From contig PABP01000038.1 of NCBI GenBank assembly GCA_002699585.1, positions 372,001-436,000 of the forward strand: 64,000 nt of DNA. Direction: 5' to 3'. How positions within the stretch are numbered: position 1 is the stretch's first letter; every line of letters starts with the position of its first letter. Under the pieces are notes generated by a model, which saw only the letters and a program-made list of their open reading frames with translations, was not told where the DNA came from and did no database searches. Of this stretch, positions 43,007 to 52,286 are shown piece after piece. The position numbers were made by a program, and so were the translations under genes. This stretch comes from Anaerolineaceae bacterium. GTDB lineage: Bacteria; Chloroflexota; Anaerolineae; Aggregatilineales; Phototrophicaceae.

Positions 43007-44274
43007 ACCAGATAGAAACCATGCCCGACTATACGCCCATCAGTGCAACGCCACCTGCCCCCTTGATGATGCGCCTGAACAACCGGGCCGTTAATTTCAC
43101 GATCCTGGCAGCAACAGTGCCAACTCTGGTGATGAGCATTGTGCTATTCGCCAGTGGCATGCGCGAGGTCTGGCTTTACGTAGCCCCCTTCGTAGCGGCG
43201 GCATTTGGTGCGGTGCTCGGCATCCAGATTTATCGCCAGAGCTACGAGCGCATCGACGAGACCGTGCGTGCCTATGCTGATGTGCTCGACCGCGTTGGTG
43301 CTGGCGATTTGCGTCCGCGCTTGGAACCACCCACTATGGATCGCACCCGGCCAGAAGGCGCGATGCTGCATCACCTGGCGGAGGCGGTCAATCGCACGCT
43401 GGACACCATCCAGACGGTTGTGCGCGACTTCAATGCTGCCATGCTGCGCGTCGAAGCCGATACACAAGCCATTCTTGAAGCGACATCGCGCCAGATCAGC
43501 ATGGCCAATGAACAGGACGCTGTGGTCACGGAAACGACAGCGACGGTAAACGAAGTTCGTGCGACCGTAACCGAAACCGCCGAACGCGCCCAGAGCGTGG
43601 CAGAAACGGCCCAGCACTCTGTCGACATTTCCCGCGAGGGTACCGAAGCGGTGCGCGAAACCATCGATGGTATGGAAATCATTCGTCGCCGTGTGGAAGA
43701 CATCGCCGATAATATTCTCGTCCTGAGCGAACACACCCAGCAAATCGGCGAGATCATCGCCACCGTCAACAACCTGGCCGATCAATCGCGTATGTTGGCC
43801 CTCAACGCCAGCGTGGAAGCCGCCCGTGCCGGGGAAGAAGGCAAGGGTTTTGCTGTCGTCGCGATGGAAGTGCGCAATCTGGCCGACCAGAACCGCGATG
43901 CAACAGTGCAGGTCCGTGAAATCCTGGGTGAGATTCAGCGCTCGACTAACAGCGCCGTGATGGTCACGGAAGAAGGTAGCAAGGGTGTAGACATCGGCCA
44001 ACAACAGGCCAACCGTGCAGGTGGCTCCATCAGCGACCTGGCACGCGCCATTGAAGAAGCCGCGACCGCCGCCATGCAAATCGCTGCCAGTACCCGCCAA
44101 CAGACCATTGGCATGGACCAGCTAACGCGCGCGATGGCCACCATCAAACATGCCACAACAGAAACAGTCAGTAGCACGATGCAGGTTGAAGCTAGCGTCC
44201 AACGGCTTCGTGATGCGGCAGGGCGTGTCAATGATGTGCTCACGGGGTTAGAATTCATAGAAAATAACGACTAA
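43003..44274 (+). CDS. Methyl-accepting chemotaxis protein
   Basis: A 423-residue protein. Two membrane helices (about residues 31-49 and 57-75) have almost no loop between them, then a HAMP-like segment (DVLDRVGAGDLRPRLE) and the signalling coiled coil. The hairpin tip reads ADQSRMLALNASVEAARAGE, then GKGFAVVAMEVRNLADQNR. With no outside domain, it must sense through the membrane, HAMP or a partner protein. The exported protein encoded next is a candidate partner. Overlaps the cheW stop by 4 nt. Confidence 0.93.
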   Translation: MNQIETMPDYTPISATPPAPLMMRLNNRAVNFTILAATVPTLVMSIVLFASGMREVWLYVAPFVAAAFGAVLGIQIYRQSYERIDETVRAYADVLDRVGAGDLRPRLEPPTMDRTRPEGAMLHHLAEAVNRTLDTIQTVVRDFNAAMLRVEADTQAILEATSRQISMANEQDAVVTETTATVNEVRATVTETAERAQSVAETAQHSVDISREGTEAVRETIDGMEIIRRRVEDIADNILVLSEHTQQIGEIIATVNNLADQSRMLALNASVEAARAGEEGKGFAVVAMEVRNLADQNRDATVQVREILGEIQRSTNSAVMVTEEGSKGVDIGQQQANRAGGSISDLARAIEEAATAAMQIAASTRQQTIGMDQLTRAMATIKHATTETVSSTMQVEASVQRLRDAAGRVNDVLTGLEFIENND

Positions 44275-44298
44275 GCGCACCATGCGCGGGGGATTTCA

Positions 44299-46167
44299 AT
44301 GAAATCTATTACGAAGCTTTTGTTACGTGTGCTAGGCGTGATGCTGTTTGTCTGGACATCCAGCATCGCTTTTGCCCAGACGCCTGTCACGTTCAATACA
44401 CCTGTCACGGGCAGCGTTGATGCAACCACACCACAGGCGCTGTTTACATTTACGGGCAGCGCCGGGCAGGCCGTCAATGTGAATATCACCGCCAATGATC
44501 CGTTGCGCGTCCAGTTCGGCGTGTTCGATGCCAATGGCGTTTTGCTGCTGGCAGGCATGAACTCGTCACAAGAGATCAACTTGAGCGAAACCGTTACCTT
44601 GCCAACTGATGGCACCTATATACTGCAAGTCATCAGCAGCAATGGGCTTCAAGGGCAGTTTGTCTTTACGCTGACAGCCAACAGTGTGCCCGTCGCACCC
44701 GCTTCGGCGGATTCCTGCGAAGCGATTATGCGGCAAATCTCCCAGGCTTTAGATACTTTTTGCAGCACGACCGGACGCAATCAGGCCTGTTATGGCAATT
44801 TGCTGATCGACGCCGAACCCAGTACCAATGTAGTTGATCTGAGCACCTTCCAGTTTGATCGCCAGGGGGACATCCAGAGCTTGACGAACCTGAGCGCGCT
44901 CGAACTTAGCCCAATGGACCAGGACAACGGCACATGGGGCGTGGCGCTGATGCAGGTCCAGGCCAATATTCCAGATGCCCTGCCAGGAACGAACGTCACC
45001 GTATTGGCCTTTGGCGGCATGCAGATCGTCGATGCCAATACGATGGGATCAACGGCTAATCCGGCCTACGGTCCCATGCAGTCCATCTACATCCGACCGG
45101 GCATCGGGGCTACGCGCTGCGCCAACACACCGGATAACGGCCTGCTCATCCGCACCCCGGAAGGCGCGGGGACGATCAATATGGCCATCAACGAGATTGA
45201 GATCAACGTTGGCTCAACCGTCTTCATCACACCCGATCTGCAATCATCACAATTGAAATTTGCCACACTTGAAGGCCAGGTTGAGGTCACGACCAATGGC
45301 GTCACTCAGGTCGCAACAACTGGCTTTGAAGTCAACGTACCCGTTAACTTACAGATGCTGCCCTCCGGGCCACCCCAACCGCCGCAGCCAACCGACCCAA
45401 CCACAATCGAATTATTGCCAGTAGAAGGGTTGCTGCCATCGGCAGAAACACCTGATGATGGCACGTCATCTTCCAGTACAGTCAATCCAAATGTCTGCAC
45501 GGCTGTCGTCACAGGTACACAGCGCGTGAACGTCCGTTTTGGACCGGGCACCGTCTATGATGTCATCGGCGGCCTGGATGTCGGCGATACGGTCGAAGTT
45601 ACCGGACAAAGTGGCAGTGGTTGGTATGCAATTGACTTTAGCGGCTATGAAGCTTGGATCGCTGGCTCCGTCATCGAGCTATCCGGCCCATGTGACAACC
45701 TGCCCTACACCTATATTCCGCCGACGCCAACGCCACCCGCGACCCCAACACCCATTCCGTCACCAACGCCTGAGCTGCCGATAGCGGGTGACAATGAGTA
45801 TCGTGGCATCAAAGTCGATTATTTCTCAGAGTCACCCGTGTATCTATCCGGTGCGATCTCGTATCCGCAGGGTGATATGCAGGATACTGTTACCTATGCT
45901 TTGACCAATACCCAGTATGCTTACAATGGCGAATTCCGTCTGAGTGTGTCGTGTAGTGGCCAGGGTGCTGAACATGTCGTCGTAACGTTCCCAGACGGCA
46001 GCCAAAGCCGCTGCTCGCCAACCTATAACTTCATCCAGTATTTCTACCGGGGTTTCTCGACATCCGGCGAATTCACGATCCAGTTCGACGGTGGGCAATC
46101 CAATTCATACGTCGATTGGAACGCATCTTTGTTCATCTATGACAGCGAAAGAAGCAGTCAGCAATAA
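44299..46167 (+). CDS. Exported multidomain protein: PPC-like, FecR-like and SH3b domains
   Basis: A 622-residue protein with a signal peptide ending SIAFAQ. In order: a PPC-type beta domain (about 25-135), a cysteine-containing region, a FecR-like strand segment (about 270-350, MAINEIEINVGSTVFITPDL), an SH3b domain (about 400-465, RVNVRFGPGTVYDVIGGL), a Pro/Thr linker and a C-terminal beta domain of about 120 residues. No catalytic motif is seen. It stands inside the chemosensory cluster between the receptor and CheA genes, with 24 nt and 9 nt gaps, so it is likely co-expressed and may feed the receptor. Confidence 0.82.
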   Translation: MKSITKLLLRVLGVMLFVWTSSIAFAQTPVTFNTPVTGSVDATTPQALFTFTGSAGQAVNVNITANDPLRVQFGVFDANGVLLLAGMNSSQEINLSETVTLPTDGTYILQVISSNGLQGQFVFTLTANSVPVAPASADSCEAIMRQISQALDTFCSTTGRNQACYGNLLIDAEPSTNVVDLSTFQFDRQGDIQSLTNLSALELSPMDQDNGTWGVALMQVQANIPDALPGTNVTVLAFGGMQIVDANTMGSTANPAYGPMQSIYIRPGIGATRCANTPDNGLLIRTPEGAGTINMAINEIEINVGSTVFITPDLQSSQLKFATLEGQVEVTTNGVTQVATTGFEVNVPVNLQMLPSGPPQPPQPTDPTTIELLPVEGLLPSAETPDDGTSSSSTVNPNVCTAVVTGTQRVNVRFGPGTVYDVIGGLDVGDTVEVTGQSGSGWYAIDFSGYEAWIAGSVIELSGPCDNLPYTYIPPTPTPPATPTPIPSPTPELPIAGDNEYRGIKVDYFSESPVYLSGAISYPQGDMQDTVTYALTNTQYAYNGEFRLSVSCSGQGAEHVVVTFPDGSQSRCSPTYNFIQYFYRGFSTSGEFTIQFDGGQSNSYVDWNASLFIYDSERSSQQ

Positions 46168-46176
46168 TCCGGTGGA

Positions 46177-48567
46177 GTGAGTAAGACACGACTTATGTTG
46201 AATGCCGATCAAAAACTGCTGCAACTCTTCCAGGAAGAAGTCACTGACTATCTTCAGGCATTGAACGATGGCCTGCTGCGCATCGAAATGACCGAGGGAG
46301 ACGAGCGCGACGAACTCATCCGCGAGATGAACCGCATCGCCCACAGCATGAAGGGGGCAGCCCGTGCGGTCGGCTATGGCATGATCGAAACGGTTGGGCA
46401 CGCTATGGAAGAAGTGCTCAACCGCGTCATGGATGGCTCGCTGGCATTGTCACCGGATGTGGCCGATACGCTGTACGATGGTCTCGACCTGATTACCGGG
46501 GCGATGAACGGCGACGAGGACGACGACACCATCCCCGATGATGTCATTCAAGACGTGGTCAACAACCTACGAAGCGCTGCCGGATTGGATGTACCACAAG
46601 CCAGCCATGACAGTTCGTCCAATGGCAATGGCCAACACAACGGCGCAGGCATCAATGAAAATCAGGAAGTGCCCGCTGTTAAGGCAGATATGCCGCTGCC
46701 TGACCCTCAGCCTACGGCCCCTATACAGCCCGACAGCAACAAAACAGACGCTGATAGCGAGCACGCTACGGCCACCATGACAATGGCCCTGCGCCCATCG
46801 GAAGAAACCCTGCGCGTTGCTGTCCGCAAGCTCGATCACTTGATGGCGGAAGTCAGCGAGCTGCTGGTGGCACGCATGCAAAACGACGAGCGCCGCCGTC
46901 AAATCAACGTGGTACGGCGCGACTTGATGAAGTGGCAGCGCCACTGGCGCGGTGTGCGCGCATCGTATATTCGGCTGGTACGCCGTCAACAAGAACCCGA
47001 CAGCCACCTGCCGCCGGAACTCGTGGCCGTCATCAAGTTTTTGGAAACTAACGAGCGCTATATGTCGCGCATTACGCGCCAGATGACGCAGTTGGGGCAG
47101 CATGTCGCCCAGGACAATATGCAGCTCACGGCATTGTCCGACATGTTGCAAGATGATGTGGCTTCCTTACGCATGATGCCTTTTGAAGCCATTATCGGCA
47201 GCTTCCAGCGCATGGTGCGCGATATCTCCAGGGAGCAAAATAAAGACATTCATCTGGACATCATTGGCGCTGCTGTCGAGATCGACAAAATGGTGCTGGA
47301 TGCTCTCAAAGATCCCCTCGTGCATTTGCTGCGCAATTCCATTGATCACGGGCTGGAAGATGGTGACACGCGCGAAGCCGCTGGCAAGCCGCGAACAGGC
47401 GAATTGAGCTTAAAGGTCGAGCAGCGCGGCAGTGAGATCGTTATCATTGTCAGCGATGACGGGCAAGGCTTTGACATCAAGCGCATCAAGCAGAAGGCCA
47501 TGCAGGTCGGCCTCATCACGCCTTCAGAAGCTGAGAAACTGTCTGATACCGACGCCCGTATGCTAGTTTTCGCATCCGGTTTCTCCACAAATGAGCAGGT
47601 GACGGCCATCAGTGGGCGCGGCCTGGGCATGGACATCGTGCGCACCCGCATCGAGAGTTTGCGTGGCCGCATCGAAGTGGACAGCCGCAGCGGTGAAGGC
47701 ACGACCGTCACCCTGCATGTGCCCGTTTCCCTGACGCGCATTCGTGGCGTCTTGCTCAAAGTCGGCGATGAAAATTATGCTGTGCCTTCGGTCATGGTCA
47801 ACCGCATGGAGACTATCCCGGCGTTTTCTATATACACCGCAGAAGGCAAAGAGATGGTCGTCCTGAACGAGCGCCCGATGCCACTGGTCAAGTTGGGTCA
47901 GTTGCTGGGCACGCCCGATGAAATGGTACGCGGTGACACGCTGAACGTCATCGTGTTGCAGATGGCTGAGCGCATGGTGGCGTTTGAGGTCGATGGCCTC
48001 TACAGCGAAACCGAGCTGGTGCTGACGCCGCTCGGTAGAGAGCTGGCCAATGTACATTTTATCGCCGGGGCCGCCCTACTCGGCTCCGGCGATGTGCTGC
48101 TGGTACTAGATGCCAATGATCTGGTACGACAGGCTACCGGCATGACTCTGCCGATCAAACGCACAATCAGTCCGCTGCATCAATCACGCAAAGTCACAAC
48201 CGACAAGCTGACCGCCATGGTCGTAGATGATTCCATCACGACGCGTACCCTGGAAAAGAATATCCTGGAAGCAGTCGGCTTCGATGTGCGCGTGGCTGTG
48301 CATGGTGAACAAGCCTGGGACATGCTGACAGATATGCGACCCGATGTCATCATCAGCGATGTCGAAATGCCCTACATGAATGGGCTGGATCTGGCGCGCC
48401 TCGTTAAGAGCCATGTCCACACACAAGACATTCCGTTCATTCTATTGACATCCTTAGCCAAGCCAGAACAGCGCCAAGCCGGGCTTGAAGCCGGAGCCGA
48501 TGCCTATCTGGTGAAGTCACGCTTCGACCAGCAGGAACTGCTTAATACGATCCAGAGCGTCTTGTAA
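46177..48567 (+). CDS. cheA: Chemotaxis histidine kinase CheA fused to a receiver domain
   Basis: A 796-residue protein from GTG 46177 (ATG 46195 is equally possible). It has an HPt domain with phospho-His56 in RIAHSMKGAARAVG, a long linker without an obvious CheY-binding P2 domain, a dimerisation helix pair, a HATPase domain (LVHLLRNSIDHGLED, DDGQGFD, GRGLGMDIV), a CheW-like domain (RGVLLKVGDENYAVPS) and a C-terminal receiver (VVDDSITTR, IISDVEMPYMNG, VKSRF). Hybrid CheA proteins of this shape usually control pili, gliding or gene expression instead of flagella. Confidence 0.95.
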   Translation: MSKTRLMLNADQKLLQLFQEEVTDYLQALNDGLLRIEMTEGDERDELIREMNRIAHSMKGAARAVGYGMIETVGHAMEEVLNRVMDGSLALSPDVADTLYDGLDLITGAMNGDEDDDTIPDDVIQDVVNNLRSAAGLDVPQASHDSSSNGNGQHNGAGINENQEVPAVKADMPLPDPQPTAPIQPDSNKTDADSEHATATMTMALRPSEETLRVAVRKLDHLMAEVSELLVARMQNDERRRQINVVRRDLMKWQRHWRGVRASYIRLVRRQQEPDSHLPPELVAVIKFLETNERYMSRITRQMTQLGQHVAQDNMQLTALSDMLQDDVASLRMMPFEAIIGSFQRMVRDISREQNKDIHLDIIGAAVEIDKMVLDALKDPLVHLLRNSIDHGLEDGDTREAAGKPRTGELSLKVEQRGSEIVIIVSDDGQGFDIKRIKQKAMQVGLITPSEAEKLSDTDARMLVFASGFSTNEQVTAISGRGLGMDIVRTRIESLRGRIEVDSRSGEGTTVTLHVPVSLTRIRGVLLKVGDENYAVPSVMVNRMETIPAFSIYTAEGKEMVVLNERPMPLVKLGQLLGTPDEMVRGDTLNVIVLQMAERMVAFEVDGLYSETELVLTPLGRELANVHFIAGAALLGSGDVLLVLDANDLVRQATGMTLPIKRTISPLHQSRKVTTDKLTAMVVDDSITTRTLEKNILEAVGFDVRVAVHGEQAWDMLTDMRPDVIISDVEMPYMNGLDLARLVKSHVHTQDIPFILLTSLAKPEQRQAGLEAGADAYLVKSRFDQQELLNTIQSVL

Positions 48568-48724
48568 CCAGGGTGTAACCAGAGGTGGCTGTAAAGCGTG
48601 TCATGTTTAGGAGCAGAATACATTGTTATATGGGTTATTTTGTTACGTAAACCGTGTGAACAAGACAGCATAAAATGTTCAATGAAAAGTAGATAAATAA
48701 TTGAGAAAACAAAACAACTTTCTA

Positions 48725-48743
48725 ACCTTAATTTACCTTAATT
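48725..48743. repeat. ACCTTAATT direct repeat upstream of cheB
   Basis: Two copies of ACCTTAATT at 48725 and 48735, 10 nt apart, lie about 85 nt before cheB in an AT-rich gap of 258 bp. The gap is long for this cluster and suggests a separate cheB promoter. The spacing suits an OmpR-type tandem site but the regulator is unknown. Confidence 0.3.
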
Positions 48744-48825
48744 CGACCTAGCATATGAGTAGTGGCGTCAATTATCTGAAGTCTGTTTTTCGGGCGCCAC
48801 ACTATTGAACCGAGCGTATGATCAC

Positions 48826-49869
48826 ATGCAGCAAAAAAACGGCATCACACGAGTATTGGTAGCAGAAGATAGCCCCATACAGCGGCAATATCTGACTTCG
48901 CTGATTAACGAGGTGCCAGATTTAACGGTGGTCGGTCATGCCGCTGACGGCGCACAAGCTATCGAGATGACGAAAACGCTCCAGCCAGATGTCATATCAA
49001 TGGACATCAAGATGCCCAATACCGATGGCCTGGAAGCAACCCGCTACATCATGTCACAGTTGCCCACACCCGTGGTCATCGTCAGCAGCCTGTTGGAAGA
49101 TGATGTTGAATTAGCGCTCAAGGCGCTCGATAGCGGGGCGCTGGCGGTACTATCTAAACCTGTCAGCCGCAATCACACTGATTTCAACAAGCGCCAGTGT
49201 GAGCTTTTGACGACATTAAGGGCAATGGCCAAGGTCAAAGTGGTCGCCCGACGGAGCAAGTTCTCTACACAGACACTATCAACCACCAAAACACAGCGCG
49301 CCACACCGGAGGTCCTGGCGATTGGCGCCAGCACAGGTGGGCCAAGGGCGCTGCATCGCGTGTTGACGGGACTCCCCTCGTCATTATCTGTCCCGATTGT
49401 AATCGTCCAGCATATGCCCCCGGAATTTATCCCCGGGTTGGCACGCTGGCTCAATCATGTGACGCCGCTGGACGTCAAGGTGGCCGAATCTGGAAAGGTA
49501 CTCAAACCGGGGCAAGTTGTTATCGCGCCAGGGGACCAACACCTGCTCGTCGAAAAGCATGATCTCGATCTCGTCGCCCGGTTATCCAGTGCGGATTATG
49601 GGCAAGACTACAAGCCATCGGTCGATGTCCTGCTGAAGTCAGTGGCATCAGCGTGTGGCGCGGCAGCCATCGGCCTGATTATGACAGGCATGGGCGATGA
49701 TGGCGCTTTGGGCTTGTTGGCGATGAAGGAAAAAGGCGCCTACACCTTCACCCAGGATGAGCACAGCAGCACAGTCTATGGCATGCCCAGTGCGGCGATA
49801 AAATGTAATGCAGTGGAGAAATCTGTAAGCTTGTCAGATCTCCCATCTGAAATCCTGAAAGTGCTATAA
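48826..49869 (+). CDS. cheB: Protein-glutamate methylesterase CheB
   Basis: A 347-residue protein from ATG 48826; a TTG 21 nt upstream is less likely. It has a receiver domain with Asp60 (ISMDIKMPNTDG) and a CheB esterase domain with the catalytic triad Ser in IGASTGG, His in VQHMPPEF and Asp in MTGMGDDG. It removes methyl groups from receptor glutamates. No CheR methyltransferase is encoded in this window, which is odd for a complete adaptation system. Confidence 0.94.
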   Translation: MQQKNGITRVLVAEDSPIQRQYLTSLINEVPDLTVVGHAADGAQAIEMTKTLQPDVISMDIKMPNTDGLEATRYIMSQLPTPVVIVSSLLEDDVELALKALDSGALAVLSKPVSRNHTDFNKRQCELLTTLRAMAKVKVVARRSKFSTQTLSTTKTQRATPEVLAIGASTGGPRALHRVLTGLPSSLSVPIVIVQHMPPEFIPGLARWLNHVTPLDVKVAESGKVLKPGQVVIAPGDQHLLVEKHDLDLVARLSSADYGQDYKPSVDVLLKSVASACGAAAIGLIMTGMGDDGALGLLAMKEKGAYTFTQDEHSSTVYGMPSAAIKCNAVEKSVSLSDLPSEILKVL

Positions 49870-49905
49870 AATAGAAGTGTAAGATTAAAGAATCCTGAGG
49901 TTATC

Positions 49906-50283
49906 ATGGTACTCGAAGTCCTGCTTGTCGAAGATAGCAAAACGCAGGCGGCACAGATCGCAGAAATGCTTGAAAGCGTCGGATTGCGTGTCCGTGTGGC
50001 TTATGATGGCCCGGATGGCTTGCGCGAAGCAATGGATAACCCACCTTCGCTCATCGTCCTGGATGTAAAACTGCCAACAATGGACGGCTTCCAGGTATGC
50101 CGCCGCCTAAAGCGCAGTCCCAGTACCCAGGATATTCCTGTCATCATGTTGACCGAAAAAGCAGGCCCCAAGGCAACGATGTCCGGCTTGCGGGCTGGCG
50201 CGGACGATTATATCCCCAAGGATATTTTCGCATCTGAGCATTTAATGGAAACACTGGAAGAACTAGGCATCCTCCAGGAATAA
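49906..50283 (+). CDS. Single-domain response regulator
   Basis: A 125-residue receiver domain with Asp10, phosphoacceptor Asp53 (IVLDVKLPTMDG), a Thr in MLTEKA and Lys in YIPKD. It is likely the diffusible output of CheA in this cluster (CheY/PilH-like role). It lies 36 nt after cheB with GAGG upstream of the ATG. Confidence 0.92.
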   Translation: MVLEVLLVEDSKTQAAQIAEMLESVGLRVRVAYDGPDGLREAMDNPPSLIVLDVKLPTMDGFQVCRRLKRSPSTQDIPVIMLTEKAGPKATMSGLRAGADDYIPKDIFASEHLMETLEELGILQE

Positions 50284-50320
50284 ACCTAGCGAACAAAACT
50301 AGAGATAGAAGACAATTCGA

Positions 50321-50752
50321 ATGAACGGATATAGGAATCCGACCGACATGACTGAAGAACAAAGCGTGCTGCGTTATAAGATGCGTCCACCGGTGCTGAA
50401 TGTCCAGGTCGAGGACAGCATGGATATTATGATCGTGCGCGATACGACTCGCCGAGCGGCGAGCTTATTGGGGTTCTCACCTGCTTACCGAGCACAACTA
50501 GCGACCGCGGCGGCCTCTTTGGCAGAACTGGTACTAAAAACTGGCGAAGCCCATACGCTGAACCTGAATGGCGTCATTGATGGCATCAAGGACGGCTTGC
50601 AGATTTCTGCCGAAACGCCCTGGCTGCAAGGAGTATCTGCCAACAACGTGCTGGTGGCGCTCAAATCAAAAATGGGCGATCTGGTCGATGAGGTCATGCT
50701 GGTCAACAACCCGACCCCAACCATCGTCATGATTGTGTGGGTCAGAAGCTAA
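50321..50752 (+). CDS. Anti-sigma/RsbT-like protein, degenerate ATPase fold
   Basis: A 143-residue protein (ATG 50348 is an alternative start). The segment DIMIVRDTTRRAASLLGFSP, followed by ATAAASLAELVL, resembles the first helices of RsbT/RsbW-type ATP-binding proteins. The glycine-rich ATP-lid motifs (DxGxG, GxGL) that should follow are not visible. It may have lost ATP binding and act by contact. Its place between chemosensory genes suggests a switch protein. Confidence 0.6.
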   Translation: MNGYRNPTDMTEEQSVLRYKMRPPVLNVQVEDSMDIMIVRDTTRRAASLLGFSPAYRAQLATAAASLAELVLKTGEAHTLNLNGVIDGIKDGLQISAETPWLQGVSANNVLVALKSKMGDLVDEVMLVNNPTPTIVMIVWVRS

Positions 50753-50808
50753 CGTATGGTCGACAAACTGTGTTGCCCTAGCAATATGTATGATGACGTG
50801 TATTGAAC

Positions 50809-51297
50809 ATGACTGAACGTAAAAAGGTAGACACCCCGCTGATTCTGTTCGGCCTGGACGGTCGCCGTTTTGCCATGCGGATCGCCCATGTGCTTGAAGT
50901 CGCAGCGATGGTCGCGCTGGATTCATTTGCAGCGGATAACAATGTCTACCTGGGCTTGGCAAACCGACACGGGCAGCCGCTCCCAATTTATGATTTACGT
51001 GCCCTGATGCACCTATCGCCAGACACAGTCAGCGTTGATTCATTGTTCATCGTCTGCCAGAGTCAGAATACATTAGCGGGCTTCATTGTCGATGACATTC
51101 ATCAGGTCATCTACGTCGCACCCGAAGCCTTAACACCCATTACCAGCAGTTCACCTGCCATTAGCGAAGTGGCAACCTATGAAGGCCAGCTCATCCAAAT
51201 TATTGCCCCTGGCCCCTTATTGGCATCATTGGCCGAGTCCCAACAAATTCAGCAACCGGGCCAATTCGATGCTGTTGACGCAGGAGTTAGCTTATGA
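50809..51297 (+). CDS. cheW: CheW-like coupling protein
   Basis: A 162-residue CheW domain: LILFGLDGRRFAMRIAHVLE, then LGLANRHGQPLPIYDLRALM and GFIVDDIHQVIYV. It is the second coupling protein of the cluster and differs from the first in lacking the N-terminal extension. Its UGA stop overlaps the ATG of the next gene by 4 nt (ATGA), so the two products are made together. Confidence 0.88.
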   Translation: MTERKKVDTPLILFGLDGRRFAMRIAHVLEVAAMVALDSFAADNNVYLGLANRHGQPLPIYDLRALMHLSPDTVSVDSLFIVCQSQNTLAGFIVDDIHQVIYVAPEALTPITSSSPAISEVATYEGQLIQIIAPGPLLASLAESQQIQQPGQFDAVDAGVSL

Positions 51298-52199
51298 AGC
51301 AGCGGAAGACCGAACGCATCCTCATCGTCGCCAAAGACGATATTCTGCGTGAGCAGCTATCAGAAACACTGGCGGAAGCCGGGGGCTATGCCACCGCAGA
51401 AGCCGTCAATTTTGAAGAAGCACTCAGTGAAATTCTACTGACTGATTTTGATTTAATCATCACGGAAGCCGAATTACCGGACTTAAGTGGCATGGACCTA
51501 CTGGCAGTCGTCGGTGGCTTGCGCCCTAACGCCCGCGTGATCGTCATTGATGATGATTTAAGCGCTCGCAGCGCCGTGGCGGTCTTCCGGCTAGGAGCCG
51601 TTGATTACCTGTACAAGCCCATTAACATGACCTTCGTCTTGATGCAGGTTGAGCGCCAACTAGAGATGAAACGCGCGCTAGAAGGCCATCAGCCGACTGA
51701 AGAAGCCCCAGCCAACGAAAACCTGGCGCGTGACCGTGCCAAGCGTCTGGACCCGCGCACACGTCCGGTAGCCCTTGTCCTGGGTCGGCATCAATTTAAG
51801 AAGATCAACGTGGAACTCAACCGTCTGCTGGGCCATGTGAAAGCCGGTTTTGTCGGGCTGATTGACGCCGAAGGCAATATGGTTGGTGCGGCAGGCACAT
51901 TGGACGATTACGACCTGCAAATCCTGACGCAAGCCCTGAGCATTGACCACAGCGCGCAGCAGTCCCTAGCCAGCTTACTGGACGAAACCAAGTTCCATTC
52001 GACCTACTTTGAAGGCGACCAAAACGGCGTCTATATCATTGAATTTGGTGGACCCTACACGGTATCGCTGGCGGTCATCTGCGGGGCGGATGTCAAAGCG
52101 GGCATGGTCTGGTTATATAGCAAACGAACAGCAGCCCTTATCGACCAGATATTACAGGATATTCCGCAGCCCAGGAACATACCTATTCCAGAGAATTAA
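51294..52199 (+). CDS. Pseudo-receiver protein with C-terminal Roadblock/LC7-like domain
   Basis: A 301-residue protein. The N-terminal receiver (about 8-125) keeps Asp15-Asp16 and Lys in YLYKP, but the phosphoacceptor position is Glu58 (LIITEAELPDLSG), which mimics the phosphorylated state. After a polar linker, residues about 165-290 look like a Roadblock/LC7 domain (FVGLIDAEGNMVGAAGTLDD, VYIIEFGGPYTVSLAVICG). Such domains often bind small GTPases in gliding or polarity systems. It ends the chemosensory operon before a terminator. Confidence 0.72.
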   Translation: MKQRKTERILIVAKDDILREQLSETLAEAGGYATAEAVNFEEALSEILLTDFDLIITEAELPDLSGMDLLAVVGGLRPNARVIVIDDDLSARSAVAVFRLGAVDYLYKPINMTFVLMQVERQLEMKRALEGHQPTEEAPANENLARDRAKRLDPRTRPVALVLGRHQFKKINVELNRLLGHVKAGFVGLIDAEGNMVGAAGTLDDYDLQILTQALSIDHSAQQSLASLLDETKFHSTYFEGDQNGVYIIEFGGPYTVSLAVICGADVKAGMVWLYSKRTAALIDQILQDIPQPRNIPIPEN

Positions 52200-52219
52200 A
52201 CACAACTGACATTAAGCAC

Positions 52220-52247
52220 AAACGCCCACATGACATGGGCGTTTTTC
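52220..52247 (+). terminator. Rho-independent terminator of the chemosensory operon
   Basis: AACGCCCA and TGGGCGTT form an 8-bp stem with a 7-nt loop, followed by a T run, 20 nt after the last stop codon. Confidence 0.88.
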
Positions 52248-52286
52248 ATTTATAGCATTGTGTGGGCACCATCCTATTCAGGCCAA

